Shown here: positions 25,674-34,553 of the stretch, in pieces
Layout: each line of letters begins with the position of its first letter
How positions within the stretch are numbered: the first letter of the stretch is position 1
DNA from: Caldilineaceae bacterium
Lineage (GTDB): Bacteria > Chloroflexota > Anaerolineae > Caldilineales > Caldilineaceae
Assembly: GCA_018003515.1 (NCBI GenBank)
Contig: JAGNDO010000008.1
Coordinates: 51,705 to 115,704, forward strand
Length of the DNA: 64,000 bases
Reading direction: 5' to 3'
Translations under genes and position numbers: made by a program
The notes under the pieces: model-generated
What the model was told of the DNA's origin: nothing
Database searches by the model: none
Seen by the model: only the letters and a program-made list of their open reading frames with translations

Positions 25674-26462
25674 TTAGCGAGACTTGGTCTCCATGCGGCC
25701 TTCCAGCCAGCGCACCCCCAAGGAGAGGGTCAAGGTCATGAGCAGGAAGATGATGGCCACGGTGTTGTAGCCTTCAAAGGCCCGGAAGCTGCGGCTGATA
25801 AACTGGCGGCCCAACTGCAAGGTGTCTTCCAGGGCCAGGATCGAGATCAGGGAGCTGTCCTTGAGCATGGCGATCAGGTCGTTGCCCAAGGGCGGCAGGA
25901 TGATGCGGATGGCCTGGGGCAGGATCACCAGACGCATGGACTGCATATAGGTCATGCCCAGGCTACGGGCGGCCTCCATCTGCCCCGTGCCGATGGACTG
26001 GATGCCCCCCCGGAAGACCTCGGAAATATAGGCCCCATAGCCCATCGCCAACCCGACGATGGCCCGCCACAGCATGGACGGGTCCACGGCCCCCTGGGTG
26101 GCGTCCCGAATGCCCGGCCCGATCACAAAACCGGCATAGAGGATGATCACCAGCATGGGCAGACCGCGCATGATCTCCACATAGAGGGTGGAGAAGGCGT
26201 AGATCACCGGGTTCTTGCTGAGACGCATGAGGCTAAAGATCAGCCCGATGAGGACGGCCAGCACATAGGAGATAATCGTGACTTGCAGGGTAAGCACAAC
26301 ACCGGGGGCGATCCAGCGGAAGGCATCTTGATAGATGTCGTTGCCCACAATGCTGAAGAAGATGCCAATGCCGATCAAGATGATGATCACGATCCACCAC
26401 GGAAAATTCAACAGACGCGTCTTGCTGGTTATCTTGGGCGCTTCCTTGATGATCTTCTGCAT
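25674..26462 (-). CDS. Amino-acid ABC transporter permease (HisM/GlnP family)
   Basis: Inner-membrane subunit of a polar amino-acid importer, 262 residues. ATG 26462 has GAAGGGGA upstream; the longer frame to 26525 runs through a palindrome. Several membrane helices surround the cytoplasmic EAA loop GQMEAARSLGMTYMQSMRLV, followed by ILPQAIRIILPPLGND, which contacts the ATPase subunit. No ATPase and no separate binding protein lie beside it. A type-3 amino-acid-binding domain is, however, fused to the peptide-binding protein at 29788-32178, six genes' length upstream on the same strand, so the two may once have formed one transporter. Confidence 0.9.
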   Translation of the reverse strand: MQKIIKEAPKITSKTRLLNFPWWIVIIILIGIGIFFSIVGNDIYQDAFRWIAPGVVLTLQVTIISYVLAVLIGLIFSLMRLSKNPVIYAFSTLYVEIMRGLPMLVIILYAGFVIGPGIRDATQGAVDPSMLWRAIVGLAMGYGAYISEVFRGGIQSIGTGQMEAARSLGMTYMQSMRLVILPQAIRIILPPLGNDLIAMLKDSSLISILALEDTLQLGRQFISRSFRAFEGYNTVAIIFLLMTLTLSLGVRWLEGRMETKSR

Positions 26463-26501
26463 GGCTTCCCCTTCTGTGGACGATGGGTTTTGGTTGGGAA
26501 T

Positions 26502-26547
26502 TGAGTATCGAGTATCGAGTAGCAATGGTCGATACTCGATACTCGAT
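26502..26547. repeat. Inverted repeat of GAGTATC units
   Basis: GAGTATCGAGTATCGAGTA on the left faces TCGATACTCGATACTCGATA on the right across a short loop, between tpx and the amino-acid permease (both minus strand). It could end tpx transcription, but no T run follows. Confidence 0.65.
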
Positions 26548-26552
26548 AGAAC

Positions 26553-27071
26553 TTACAGCAACGCCTTCACCGCCGCCAGGGCGGCGTCATAGTCCGTGTG
26601 CATGCCGATCTCTGGGCAGTATTCGGTGTAGCGTACGGTGCCTTCGGCGTCCACCACCACAATGCCCCGTTGCTCCAAGCGCAGATCCAGGAGATAGGTG
26701 CCGTATGCCTTGCCGATGGCCATGTCGAAATAGTCGGAGACCATGATGGCCTCCTCCAGGCCGGCGGCACCGCACCAGTTTTTCTGCACAAAGGGCAGAT
26801 CCACGCTGATGGTCACCACGGCCACCTGCTCCTTGAGCTGATCCAGATCCACATTGAAGCGCCGGGTCTGGGCGTCGCAGATCCCCGTGTTCAGGCTGGG
26901 GACGAAGTTGAGTACCCGGATTTTGCCCTGGGTGTCGTTGATTACATCGAAGGTGGCCGTGCTGAAGGCGTTGTTGCGCCCAGCCGCGGCCGGGGCTGCT
27001 TGTCCAACTTGGAGCGGCTCACCATAGATGGCCGAAACGGGGTTGCCTTTGAGTGTAACTGTGCGGGACAT
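26553..27071 (-). CDS. tpx: Thiol peroxidase Tpx (atypical 2-Cys peroxiredoxin)
   Basis: Thioredoxin-dependent peroxidase that removes hydrogen peroxide and organic hydroperoxides. The 172-residue product begins SRTVTLKGNPVSAIYG, as Tpx proteins do, with peroxidatic Cys65 in PSLNTGICDAQTRRF and resolving Cys100 in NWCGAAGLEEA, the normal Tpx arrangement. ATG 27071 has AGGAGAAG at good spacing; the upstream codons to 27158 lack Tpx similarity. It stands alone between the peptide permease genes and the amino-acid permease on the same strand. Confidence 0.94.
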   Translation of the reverse strand: MSRTVTLKGNPVSAIYGEPLQVGQAAPAAAGRNNAFSTATFDVINDTQGKIRVLNFVPSLNTGICDAQTRRFNVDLDQLKEQVAVVTISVDLPFVQKNWCGAAGLEEAIMVSDYFDMAIGKAYGTYLLDLRLEQRGIVVVDAEGTVRYTEYCPEIGMHTDYDAALAAVKALL

Positions 27072-27238
27072 AGTCGATCTTCTCCTGTTGATTGTGTGTT
27101 GGGTTTGAACGGTTTGGCGCAGTGTCATGGGCCGCGATGAGGCCAATAGGACATACACTGCACACAGGTTTTACTACATCCGGGGCCGGATGACAACGGG
27201 GCTAGCTTCCAATTTGGTGGGGCAATTTACAATTCGGC

Positions 27239-27339
27239 GTAACCACGCATCTCCCCGTCCCCCCGCCCCCCAACCTTGGGGGGAACTGTCCACGATCTCC
27301 CCCAGAATTGGGGGCCGGGGGGCGGGGGGAGGACGATTG
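27239..27339. repeat. GC-rich palindromic repeat, family 1, copy 5
   Basis: Core CCCCCCAACCTTGGGGGG, AACTGTCCACGATCT, CCCCCAGAATTGGGGG, in the same orientation as copy 3. Ends GTAACCACGCATC and GGACGATTGC are diverged from the family ends. It fills most of the gap between dppC-like and tpx genes. Confidence 0.8.
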
Positions 27340-27356
27340 CAATCCGGCAGTCTGCC

Positions 27357-28316
27357 CTATGAGCGCAGTCGGGGATCCAGGGCGTCTCGCAGACCATCCC
27401 CCAGCAGGTTGAAGCTGAGGACCGTGAACATGATGGCCAGACCGGGGAAGAAGACCAGGTGGGGGGCGCTGAAAACCTGGTTGCGCTCCGCCCCCAGCAT
27501 GGATCCCCATTCGGGCAGGGGCGGTTGGGCACCCAAGCCCAGGAAGGAGAGGGCGGCGGCATCCAGGATGGCCGTGGCGATGCCCAGGGTGCCCTGCACG
27601 ATCAGCGGGGTGAGGGCGTGGGGGAGGATGTGGCGGAAGAGCAAGCGTTGGGGCTGGCTGCCCACCGACCGGGAGGCGGTGATAAATTCCTGCTCTTTGA
27701 TGGACAGCACGCTGGCCCGGGAGACTCGGGCATAGCCCGGAATCGAGACAATGGCGATGGCCAGCAGGGCATTGACCAGCCCCGGTCCCAAGACGGAGAC
27801 GATGGCAATGGCCAACAAGAGCGCGGGAAAGGCCAGCAGCACATCCATCAAGCGCATGATGATGTTGTCGGTCCATCCCCCCACATAGCCGGCCACAATT
27901 CCCAACAGGGTGCCGATGATGATGGCAAAGCCCACGGTGCTGAAGCCGATGGAGAGGGAGATGCGGGAGCCGTAAATGATGCGGCTAAACTGGTCTCGCA
28001 CATTGCCATCCGTGCCCATGATGTGCTGGGGTTGATCTTCCGGGCAGCCCAAGAGGTGGATGCACGGGGCCGTGCGCTTCTTCACATCTTCGATGCCGAT
28101 CAACACCTGGGTGGGATCGTAGGGCGCGATCACCGGGGCCATGACTGCGATCAGGATCAAGATCACCAGGGAGATCAGCCCCACATTGGCCGATCGATTG
28201 CGCCGGAAGGCCTTGAAGACATCACCCCAAAAGCTGTTCTGAGATCGGGCCGGGGCGATCAATAGCTTGGCATCCCCTGGGTTGGTGGATTCGGCCTGCA
28301 TTTCAGTCGGCGGCAT
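27357..28316 (-). CDS. dppC: Peptide ABC transporter permease (DppC/OppC family)
   Basis: Inner-membrane subunit of a dipeptide/oligopeptide/nickel-type importer, 319 residues. A cytoplasmic N-terminus with FRRNRSANVGLISL (the OppC_N segment) leads to the first helix, then ISLSIGFSTVGFAIIIGTLLG, then the EAA loop EFITASRSVGSQPQRLLFRHILP and a last helix region near FLGLGAQPPLPEWG. The pairing with a DppB-like gene just upstream and a peptide-binding protein beyond it makes the role clear. No ATPase genes (DppD/DppF) lie in the operon, so they must be elsewhere. It is the last gene of this operon. Confidence 0.92.
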   Translation of the reverse strand: MPPTEMQAESTNPGDAKLLIAPARSQNSFWGDVFKAFRRNRSANVGLISLVILILIAVMAPVIAPYDPTQVLIGIEDVKKRTAPCIHLLGCPEDQPQHIMGTDGNVRDQFSRIIYGSRISLSIGFSTVGFAIIIGTLLGIVAGYVGGWTDNIIMRLMDVLLAFPALLLAIAIVSVLGPGLVNALLAIAIVSIPGYARVSRASVLSIKEQEFITASRSVGSQPQRLLFRHILPHALTPLIVQGTLGIATAILDAAALSFLGLGAQPPLPEWGSMLGAERNQVFSAPHLVFFPGLAIMFTVLSFNLLGDGLRDALDPRLRS

Positions 28317-28387
28317 AAACGTAAAACCTCATTCCCGTGATTTTAGTACCTACCCAGCGAAATCCTTGTTTTTTGTGCAAGAATTTT

Positions 28388-28467
28388 TACCACAAAGGAC
28401 ACAAAGAACACAAAGAGGGATCTATTCTTTTGAAATCTCTGTGTTCTCTGTGTTCTTTGTGGCGAAC
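28388..28467. repeat. Dispersed-type inverted repeat of CACAAAG units
   Basis: ACCACAAAGGACACAAAGAACACAAAG on the left pairs imperfectly with CTCTGTGTTCTCTGTGTTCTTTGTGG on the right. It lies between dppB and dppC. This kind of CACAAAG repeat is common between genes in many bacteria; function unknown. Confidence 0.7.
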
Positions 28468-28497
28468 TTTTTCTGGCTCTGGCTATGCCAGGTTAGG

Positions 28498-29574
28498 CTA
28501 TTCTAGTCGGATGCGTGGGTCGAAGAAGACATAAGAAACATCCACAATCAAATTGACCAGCACAAAGCCCACGGCGATCACCAGGGTGAAACCTTGGACT
28601 ACGGTGTAGTCTCGGGCGGTGATGGACTCGTAGAGCATGCGCCCCACCCCGGCCAGACCAAAGATGGTCTCGGTCAGCACGGCCCCGCCCAACAGGGTGC
28701 CCAGGGAAAGCCCAATGATGGTGATGACGGGCAGCATGGCGTTGCCCATAGCATGGCGCAAGATCACCGCTCGCTCGGACAGCCCCTTGGCCCTGGCTGT
28801 GCGGATATAGTCCACGCCCAGCACTTCCAGCAGACTGGATCGGGTCATGCGGGCAATGATGGCCAGGGGAATGGTGCCAAGGGCCACCGCGGGCAGGATC
28901 AAATGTTTGAGTGCGTCCCAAAATACTTCCCAATTGCCTGTGATCAAGCTGTTGAAGATCACCATGTTGGAGACAAAGCTCACCAGAGATTTGACCCCGC
29001 CCGGCTCAAGTGCCCAGCCCCAGGTTACAGTCAGATCTTCAATGTACAGGCCGGGTGATAGTCGGCCCGAAGGCGGCAGCCAGAAGGGGGTATCCTTCAA
29101 AACCACGGCAAAAAGGTAGGCCAGCATCAACCCCAGCCAAAATACGGGCATGGACACCCCCATATTCGCCCCCACCATGGTCACCACATCCGTGGCGCTG
29201 TTGTGGCGCAGGGCGGACAACATGCCCAGGGGAATCCCGATCATCACGGCAAAGATCAGCGCGGCCAGGCTCAACTCCACGGTCATGGGCAACCGCTCGA
29301 TGATCAGGACCGAGACCGGCTTGCCAAAGCGGATGGATTCGCCCAGATCCCCCTTCAATACATCGGTCATGTAGATGCCGAACTGGATGGGGATGGGCTT
29401 GTCCAGCCCATAGCGGGCGTCAAAGGCATCGCACAGCTCGTCCGTGGCCCGTTCGCCCAATTGGGCCCGACACGGATCTCCGGGGATCAGCCGTGCCATG
29501 GCAAAGGTGACAAAGATAATGCCCAACAAGACCGGCACGGCCAACAGCAGGCGACGTAGGATGTATTGGGACAT
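28498..29574 (-). CDS. dppB: Peptide ABC transporter permease (DppB/OppB family)
   Basis: Inner-membrane partner of the DppC-like protein, 358 residues. It starts YILRRLLLAVPVLLGIIFVTF, typical for DppB, continues with IPGDPC, then LIFAVMIGIPLGMLSALRHN and the EAA loop LLEVLGVDYIRTARAKGLSE followed by ILRHAMGNAMLPVITIIG. ATG 29574 is preferred: GGAGAG lies 6 bases upstream, while ATG 29580 would touch it. An extra periplasmic stretch of about 60 residues (FWLPPSGRLSPGLYIED) is longer than in E. coli DppB, as often seen in related transporters. It follows the binding-protein gene after hairpins that may reduce read-through. Confidence 0.92.
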   Translation of the reverse strand: MSQYILRRLLLAVPVLLGIIFVTFAMARLIPGDPCRAQLGERATDELCDAFDARYGLDKPIPIQFGIYMTDVLKGDLGESIRFGKPVSVLIIERLPMTVELSLAALIFAVMIGIPLGMLSALRHNSATDVVTMVGANMGVSMPVFWLGLMLAYLFAVVLKDTPFWLPPSGRLSPGLYIEDLTVTWGWALEPGGVKSLVSFVSNMVIFNSLITGNWEVFWDALKHLILPAVALGTIPLAIIARMTRSSLLEVLGVDYIRTARAKGLSERAVILRHAMGNAMLPVITIIGLSLGTLLGGAVLTETIFGLAGVGRMLYESITARDYTVVQGFTLVIAVGFVLVNLIVDVSYVFFDPRIRLE

Positions 29575-29659
29575 GGACATCTCTCCGCAACGGGGAAGGG
29601 ATTAGGTTCAGGGTTCAGGGATTGGGGATTTGGGTTTGGGTGCAACAGATTGCAAGAGA

Positions 29660-29684
29660 AAGGGGCGGCGAAGCACCGCCCCTT
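29660..29684 (-). terminator. Hairpin between the binding-protein gene and dppB
   Basis: Stem AAGGGGCGG / CCGCCCCTT with a 7-base loop, followed towards 29770 by two more stems (GGACCG/CGGTCC and CCCGTGGGGGG/CCCCCCGCGGG). Hairpins here probably stabilise or partly end the binding-protein transcript, so that it is made in excess over the permeases. Confidence 0.6.
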
Positions 29685-29787
29685 GGTCTGGGGATGGAGG
29701 ACCGATCAACGCGACCGGTCCCCCATCCTTCAGAAGGCTTGCCCGTGGGGGGAACGAGAGTTGCCCCCCGCGGGTAATCATCAAAAG

Positions 29788-32178
29788 CTATTCAGCGTTC
29801 AGGAAACTACCGAACAGGCCGGACCAGTAGGTGAAGGAGCCGATGCGACCCGTATGCAGGGGGTTGCTGGCATCCCACTGGACGGCGTAGGACAGAACCA
29901 CGTCGTTGGCATCCAGGGCGCTGCCATCATGGAAGGTGACGCCAGGGCGCAGGTGGAAGGTCCACTCGGTCAGCTCGGCATTGGCCTCAAAGTGTTCGGC
30001 CAAGGACGGGATGATGGCGGTGCCGGCCACTTCGTAGGCCAACAGGGATTCGTTGACCTGCTCACAGGCCCGCAGGCTCTCGCCGTCAGTTTCGTCGGCG
30101 CAGTAGAGGCCGATAGGCTCGGCGTTCTGCATCCACACAAAGGAGTCCTGACCGGGGACGCTCATGCTGGCGAAGTGCTCATTGCCCAGAGGACTGGCAT
30201 GGGCACCGACCGTTTCAGCCTTGAAGGCTGTGGCGGAACCACCGTGGGCGATGGGGATCATAGGCACATGCTGCTTGATCAGGTTGTTGGCTTCGGTGTA
30301 GAAGGCGTTGCGCTCGGCCGGATCGACCAGAGCGCCACCGTTCTTCAGGGCTTCGTGGATGTCCGGGTGGCCGCCGCCGAATTGGTCGGAAGCGCCTGCG
30401 CCGAAGTGGAAGTCAAGGAAGTTGGTGGCATCGGGATAGTCAGCACCCCAGCCCAGCAGGTGCAGACCGGTCAACTGGCCAGCATCCGAAGCAGCCAAGA
30501 AGGCACCAGATTCCATCACTTCGATGGTGGCATCGATGTTCAGGTTGGCCTTGAGCTGGGCCTGGATGTCCTGGGCCACCAGGGCCGGTGCGGGCAGATA
30601 GCCACGGACAACATCACGGTAGTTGATGACGGTCTCGAAGCCATCGGGGAAGCCTGCCTCGGCCAACAGGGCCTTGGCGGCCGCCGGGTCAAACTCGTAC
30701 CAATCCTCGCCCTCACAGCCGCCGGGAATGGCGCAGGGGGTGAAGTGGGAGGCGACCACAGAACCGGCCGGGTAGAAGTTGTCCACGATACGGTCACGGT
30801 CGATGCCTATGGCAATGGCCTGGCGCACCATCTCGTTGTCGAACGGTGCATGGGCATCGTTCATACCCACATAGAAGATGTTCAGCGCTTCTCGGGGATA
30901 GAGGGCCAGGGCGGCGTCGCCTTCGATGGTGGCGAAGTCATCCGGGGAGGGATTGTCGATACCGTCCACCGTGCCGGATTGCAGTTCCAACAGCCGCTGG
31001 GCGCCTTCGCTGCTCCAACGGAAGATCAGGGTGTCGTTGGCGGCAGGCTCGCCCCAGTAGTTGGGGTTCTTCTTGAAGATGATGCTGTCGCCATTCACCC
31101 AGCGGTCCAGCATGTAGGGGCCTGTGCCGATGGGGGCCTGCACCAAATCGCCGCTGCCACCCGTGGCTTCCAGGTAGTCGGAGGATTGGATGGCGAAGGA
31201 GGAGAAGGCCACCTTGGAGGGGAAGGCCACATCCGGGCTGCACAGGGTCATCTTGACCGTCAGATCGTCGATGGCTTCGATGGACTTGAACAGACCGCCG
31301 TACTCACAATCCGGGGCGGAGACGCTCATCAGATCCATGGCCGGGGCGGCGGGGGCGGCGGCTACCGCTTCGCTTGCACCGAACCAAGTGGCGTAGATGG
31401 CATCATAGGTGCCGTCGGCCCGAATGGCGGCCAGACCGGCGTTCAGGGCGGCCAGGACTTCAGGCTTGCCCTTGTTGACGGCGATGCCGTACAGCTCTTC
31501 GGTGAAGGGCTCACCCACCATTTTCAGACCCAATTCCGGGTTGGCCTTGATGGAGTCGGCCAGGGTGGGGCTGTCAGCGACCACGGCATCCACGTCCTTG
31601 TTGGCCAGGGCTTGCAGGGCCAGAGGATTCTCCTCGAAACGCTGCACGTTGGCCTTGGTGTTGTCGGTCAAGTAGATGTCGCCCGTGGTGCCAATCTGCA
31701 CACCCACGCTCTTGCCATCCAGATCGGCTTCGCTGTTGATGTCCGTGTTGTCGGCACGCACGGCGATGGCCTGACCGGCATTGAAGTAGGCATCGGTGAA
31801 GTCAACCACTTCGGCCCGTTCTGGGGTGATGGTGACGGCGCTGATCACGGCGTCAAACTCGCCGCTGGCCAGGGCCACAAAGATGCCGTCCCACTTGGTA
31901 TTGACCAGGTCAACGCCCAGCCCGCCAGCAGCGGCGGCAGCGTTCAACAGGTCAACATCAAAGCCGGTGATTTTGCCGTCAGCCCCAATAAACTCAAAAG
32001 GCTGGTATTCGGCGTTGGTGCCTACCTTGATCGTGGTCATGGTCGCTGCGGGTGCAGCGGCCGGGGCTTCGGCGGCTGGCGCTGCCGGGGTGGCACTGCC
32101 ACCGCAGCCGGCCAACACCATGGAAGCCACGATCAGCAGGGTAAGCAGGCTCCATAGGGTCTTGCTGTGCTGTTTCAT
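29788..32178 (-). CDS. Fused ABC substrate-binding lipoprotein: SBP_bac_3 domain plus permuted SBP_bac_5 domain
   Basis: A 796-residue lipoprotein. The signal (LWSLLTLLIVASM, lipobox VLAGC) is followed by an Ala-Pro linker, then an amino-acid-binding type-3 domain (about 50-265: IKVGTNAEYQPFEFIG, GFDVDLLNAAA, GEFDAVISAVTITPER). After a second Ala-Pro linker, residues 285-796 are a peptide-binding type-5 domain in the wrong order: it starts with IEAIDDLTVKMTLCSP and GTGPYMLDRWVNGD, normally the middle, and ends with CEQVNESLLAYE, LAEHFEANAELTEWTFHLRP and GVTFHDGSALDANDVVLSY, normally the N-terminal part. The first gene of the dpp-like operon, with AGGAG before ATG 32178. The peptide half should serve DppBC; what the amino-acid half does is unclear. 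Confidence 0.88.
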   Translation of the reverse strand: MKQHSKTLWSLLTLLIVASMVLAGCGGSATPAAPAAEAPAAAPAATMTTIKVGTNAEYQPFEFIGADGKITGFDVDLLNAAAAAGGLGVDLVNTKWDGIFVALASGEFDAVISAVTITPERAEVVDFTDAYFNAGQAIAVRADNTDINSEADLDGKSVGVQIGTTGDIYLTDNTKANVQRFEENPLALQALANKDVDAVVADSPTLADSIKANPELGLKMVGEPFTEELYGIAVNKGKPEVLAALNAGLAAIRADGTYDAIYATWFGASEAVAAAPAAPAMDLMSVSAPDCEYGGLFKSIEAIDDLTVKMTLCSPDVAFPSKVAFSSFAIQSSDYLEATGGSGDLVQAPIGTGPYMLDRWVNGDSIIFKKNPNYWGEPAANDTLIFRWSSEGAQRLLELQSGTVDGIDNPSPDDFATIEGDAALALYPREALNIFYVGMNDAHAPFDNEMVRQAIAIGIDRDRIVDNFYPAGSVVASHFTPCAIPGGCEGEDWYEFDPAAAKALLAEAGFPDGFETVINYRDVVRGYLPAPALVAQDIQAQLKANLNIDATIEVMESGAFLAASDAGQLTGLHLLGWGADYPDATNFLDFHFGAGASDQFGGGHPDIHEALKNGGALVDPAERNAFYTEANNLIKQHVPMIPIAHGGSATAFKAETVGAHASPLGNEHFASMSVPGQDSFVWMQNAEPIGLYCADETDGESLRACEQVNESLLAYEVAGTAIIPSLAEHFEANAELTEWTFHLRPGVTFHDGSALDANDVVLSYAVQWDASNPLHTGRIGSFTYWSGLFGSFLNAE

Positions 32179-32320
32179 GCATATCTCCTTTGTGAAAACT
32201 CGATTAAACTACAAACAGGGTTTGGGCAAAGCGGAATGAAAAACAGGATAGGATCTGCTGCGGCGTGACCCGGACAGCAGGAGGGTTGACAGATTGGGCC
32301 GATGGTTGATTCGGGTCTGT

Positions 32321-32725
32321 TTACTTGATCACAGGGATGGGTGAGGGGCCATCCTCGCCCGTGGCGAACCCAGGGGCATCTTTCTGCATGCGCACATCGC
32401 CGTTCAACACAGCCCCGTCATCGATATAGACCGTATTGACATAGACCGTCCCGGTGACGTGGCAGCCGTCCAAAAGTTCCGCCCGGTCGGCCCGGATGCT
32501 GCCTTGGAATGCGCCCCGCACACTGACTGTGCGGGCTTGGATCTCACCCCGGACCTGGCATCCTTCGGTCAAGATCACATTGCCCAGGGTTTCGATGCTG
32601 CCGCCGGTCATGATGCCGTCGATGCGGATGCTGGCATCACAGCGCAGGTCGCCGGAGAAGGTGGCTCGGGGGCCAATCACCACTTCGATGGTGTCCGGTT
32701 CTGGGCGTCTGTTGCGTTGAAACAA
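32321..32725 (-). CDS. Bactofilin family protein
   Basis: Small cytoskeletal protein, 134 residues, that polymerises into filaments and helps organise cell shape or surface structures. The centre is a right-handed beta-helix with the bactofilin pattern: VVIGPRATFSGDLRCDASIRIDG at its start (positions about 16-38), then GNVILTEGCQVRGEIQA, SVRGAFQGSIRA and GCHVTGTVYVN. Short unstructured tails flank it. The start is TTG 32725, with GGAGG 5 bases upstream. It is downstream of prs on the same strand with only 17 bases between, so the two are probably co-transcribed. Confidence 0.92.
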   Translation of the reverse strand: MFQRNRRPEPDTIEVVIGPRATFSGDLRCDASIRIDGIMTGGSIETLGNVILTEGCQVRGEIQARTVSVRGAFQGSIRADRAELLDGCHVTGTVYVNTVYIDDGAVLNGDVRMQKDAPGFATGEDGPSPIPVIK

Positions 32726-32742
32726 ATGAACCTCCGGGATGG

Positions 32743-33693
32743 TTACCCCAATATCAGATCTGGGGAGATGCTGGCACCTTCGTGGATGTGGTGGATGATC
32801 TTGGCCAGCAAGGGGGCGATAGAGAGAACCGTCACCTTGAGATCTTTATATTCGGGCGGAACCGGCACTGTATTGGTCACCACCAGCCCTTCGATGCGGT
32901 CGTCAGCGACCAATCTTTCCAACGCTGTGGGCAACAAGACGCCGTGGGTGACGGCAAAGAAGGCCTTGCCCACGGCCCCGGCCTCATACAGCGCTCCCAC
33001 TTGCTTCAAAACGCTGCCCCCGGCCATCACATCGTCGATGATAATGGGGCGACGGCCCACGATGTCCCCCACCACATGGCTGGTCTCGGTGTCGCTGAAT
33101 CCCAGACGCCGCTTGTGCATCACCACCAGGGGCAAATTGAGCATTTCCGCATATCTTCCCGCCAAGCTGGCCCGTCCCACATCCGGGCTGACAATGGCCG
33201 CGTTGGCAAATTTCGGTTTGCGGAAATAGTCGGCCAGCAAGGGCAGGGCGCTCAGGGGGTCCACGGGAATGTTAAAAAAGCCCTGGATGGCCCGGGCGTG
33301 GATGTCCACAAAGACCACCCGGTCCGCGCCCATAGATTCCAGCATGTTGGCCACCACCCGGGCGCTGATGGCCTCCCGACCCTTGGCCATGCGTTCCTGC
33401 CGGGCATAAGGGAAATAGGGTGCAACTACCGTCACGCTGTGGGCGCTGGCCCGCCGAAACGCATCCAAATAGAGCATCAACTCCATCAGATTCTCGTTCA
33501 CGGGTCGAGAGCAAGGTTGGATCAGGAAAATATCCTGATCCCGCACCACTTCGTCGATCATGACATGAATTTCTGAATCTGGCAAGTGACGTGTGGTGGA
33601 CCGGCCAACCGGCGCTTCTAAAATCTTGGCAATTTCTGCGGCCAAATGGGGATGGGCGGATCCGGTAAAGATGCGTAACGGGTGGTTAGACAA
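32743..33693 (-). CDS. prs: Ribose-phosphate pyrophosphokinase (PRPP synthetase)
   Basis: Makes PRPP from ribose-5-phosphate and ATP, the precursor for purine, pyrimidine, histidine and NAD synthesis. The 316-residue product matches the usual length. It begins [17 protein letters not shown], has [33 protein letters not shown], the ATP-side [12 protein letters not shown], the metal-binding [14 protein letters not shown] and the PRPP loop [12 protein letters not shown] chose TTG 33693 because GGAG lies 7 bases upstream and the product then starts where family members do; the TTG at 33735 adds 14 residues without family similarity. The catalytic-loop Lys-Arg pair of E. coli is replaced in part ([11 protein letters not shown] is present). 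Confidence 0.93.
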   Translation of the reverse strand: MSNHPLRIFTGSAHPHLAAEIAKILEAPVGRSTTRHLPDSEIHVMIDEVVRDQDIFLIQPCSRPVNENLMELMLYLDAFRRASAHSVTVVAPYFPYARQERMAKGREAISARVVANMLESMGADRVVFVDIHARAIQGFFNIPVDPLSALPLLADYFRKPKFANAAIVSPDVGRASLAGRYAEMLNLPLVVMHKRRLGFSDTETSHVVGDIVGRRPIIIDDVMAGGSVLKQVGALYEAGAVGKAFFAVTHGVLLPTALERLVADDRIEGLVVTNTVPVPPEYKDLKVTVLSIAPLLAKIIHHIHEGASISPDLILG

Positions 33694-33856
33694 GGGGTGG
33701 CTCCACTGGCAGATGTGCAACGCCTCCCCTAACAACTAGGGGACTGGGGTGGGGCGATACATGGAAAGTTGCAGTTCATGTCTACGAATTATATGATAGC
33801 ACCTATCCAGGGTCAAGACCAGTCCTGAACAAAAAGAGTGACCAAAAGGAAAAACC

Positions 33857-34465
33857 ATGACAAAACTATTGTTAGCCACCCACAATCTTGGAAAAATTGC
33901 CGAATACCGCGCCTTGCTGGCGGATCTACCCATCCAGATCGTCTCGTTGCAAGAGGCGGGCATCGACCTGGACGTGGAGGAAACCGGCACCACCTTTGCG
34001 GAAAACGCCATCCTCAAGGCCCATTCCTACGCCGCCCTCAGCGGATTGTGGACCTGGGCCGATGACAGCGGGCTGGAGGTGGATGCCCTGGGCGGTGCCC
34101 CTGGCATCCATTCGGCCCGCTACGCCGGTTCTGGAGCCACAGACATGGATCGCTGGCAAAAACTCTTGGCGGACTTGGCCGCCTTGCCCTGTGTGGACCC
34201 GTCGGCCTGGACGGCCCGCTTCCGCTGCGTGGTGGCTCTTGTGGGGCCGGACGGCAGCGTCCACACCACCGAGGGCACCCTGGAAGGGCGCATCGTCCCC
34301 CAGCCCCAAGGCACCAACGGCTTCGGCTACGACCCCATCTTCCTGATCCCCGAAAAAGGCCAAACCCTGGCCCAACTCCCCGCCGACTACAAAAACCTCA
34401 TCAGCCACCGCGGCCAAGCCGCGGCCCGGGCCCGGGTTGTGTTGGGCGAGTTGCTGAAGGGGTGA
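33857..34465 (+). CDS. rdgB: XTP/dITP pyrophosphatase (RdgB/HAM1 family)
   Basis: House-cleaning enzyme that hydrolyses non-canonical purine nucleoside triphosphates (dITP, XTP, ITP) to monophosphates. The 202-residue product is complete: LLLATHNLGKIAEYRALL at the N-terminus (substrate-binding THNxGK), then GTTFAENAILKA, the catalytic ADDSGLEVDALGGAPGIHSARYAG, and near the end GTNGFGYDPIF and KNLISHRGQA. AAGGA lies upstream of ATG 33857. It is divergent from prs, and the 160-base gap between them should hold both promoters. A G/T-rich tandem repeat follows the stop codon. Confidence 0.95.
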   Translation: MTKLLLATHNLGKIAEYRALLADLPIQIVSLQEAGIDLDVEETGTTFAENAILKAHSYAALSGLWTWADDSGLEVDALGGAPGIHSARYAGSGATDMDRWQKLLADLAALPCVDPSAWTARFRCVVALVGPDGSVHTTEGTLEGRIVPQPQGTNGFGYDPIFLIPEKGQTLAQLPADYKNLISHRGQAAARARVVLGELLKG

Positions 34466-34548
34466 GCGGGTGAAGGGGTGAAGGGGTGAAGGGGTGATCT
34501 TCTCTGGAAAGCGATTCACCCTTTCACCCGCTCACCCCTTCACCCCCT
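34455..34548. repeat. Inverted array of GGGTGAA heptamers between rdgB and livF
   Basis: Four GGGTGAR-type heptamers on the left (to about 34495) face their reverse complements TTCACCC on the right (34514-34547) around TCTTCTCTGGAAAGCG. The fold could end transcription from both converging genes. Confidence 0.75.
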
Positions 34549-34553
34549 CAGCT

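Noticed and set aside
29566..32157. An 863-codon open frame on the plus strand
   Set aside because: It lies wholly opposite the fused binding-protein gene, whose signal peptide, domains and ribosome site are clear. Long antisense frames are expected in GC-rich coding DNA, and its translation is rich in Gly and Val with no family match.
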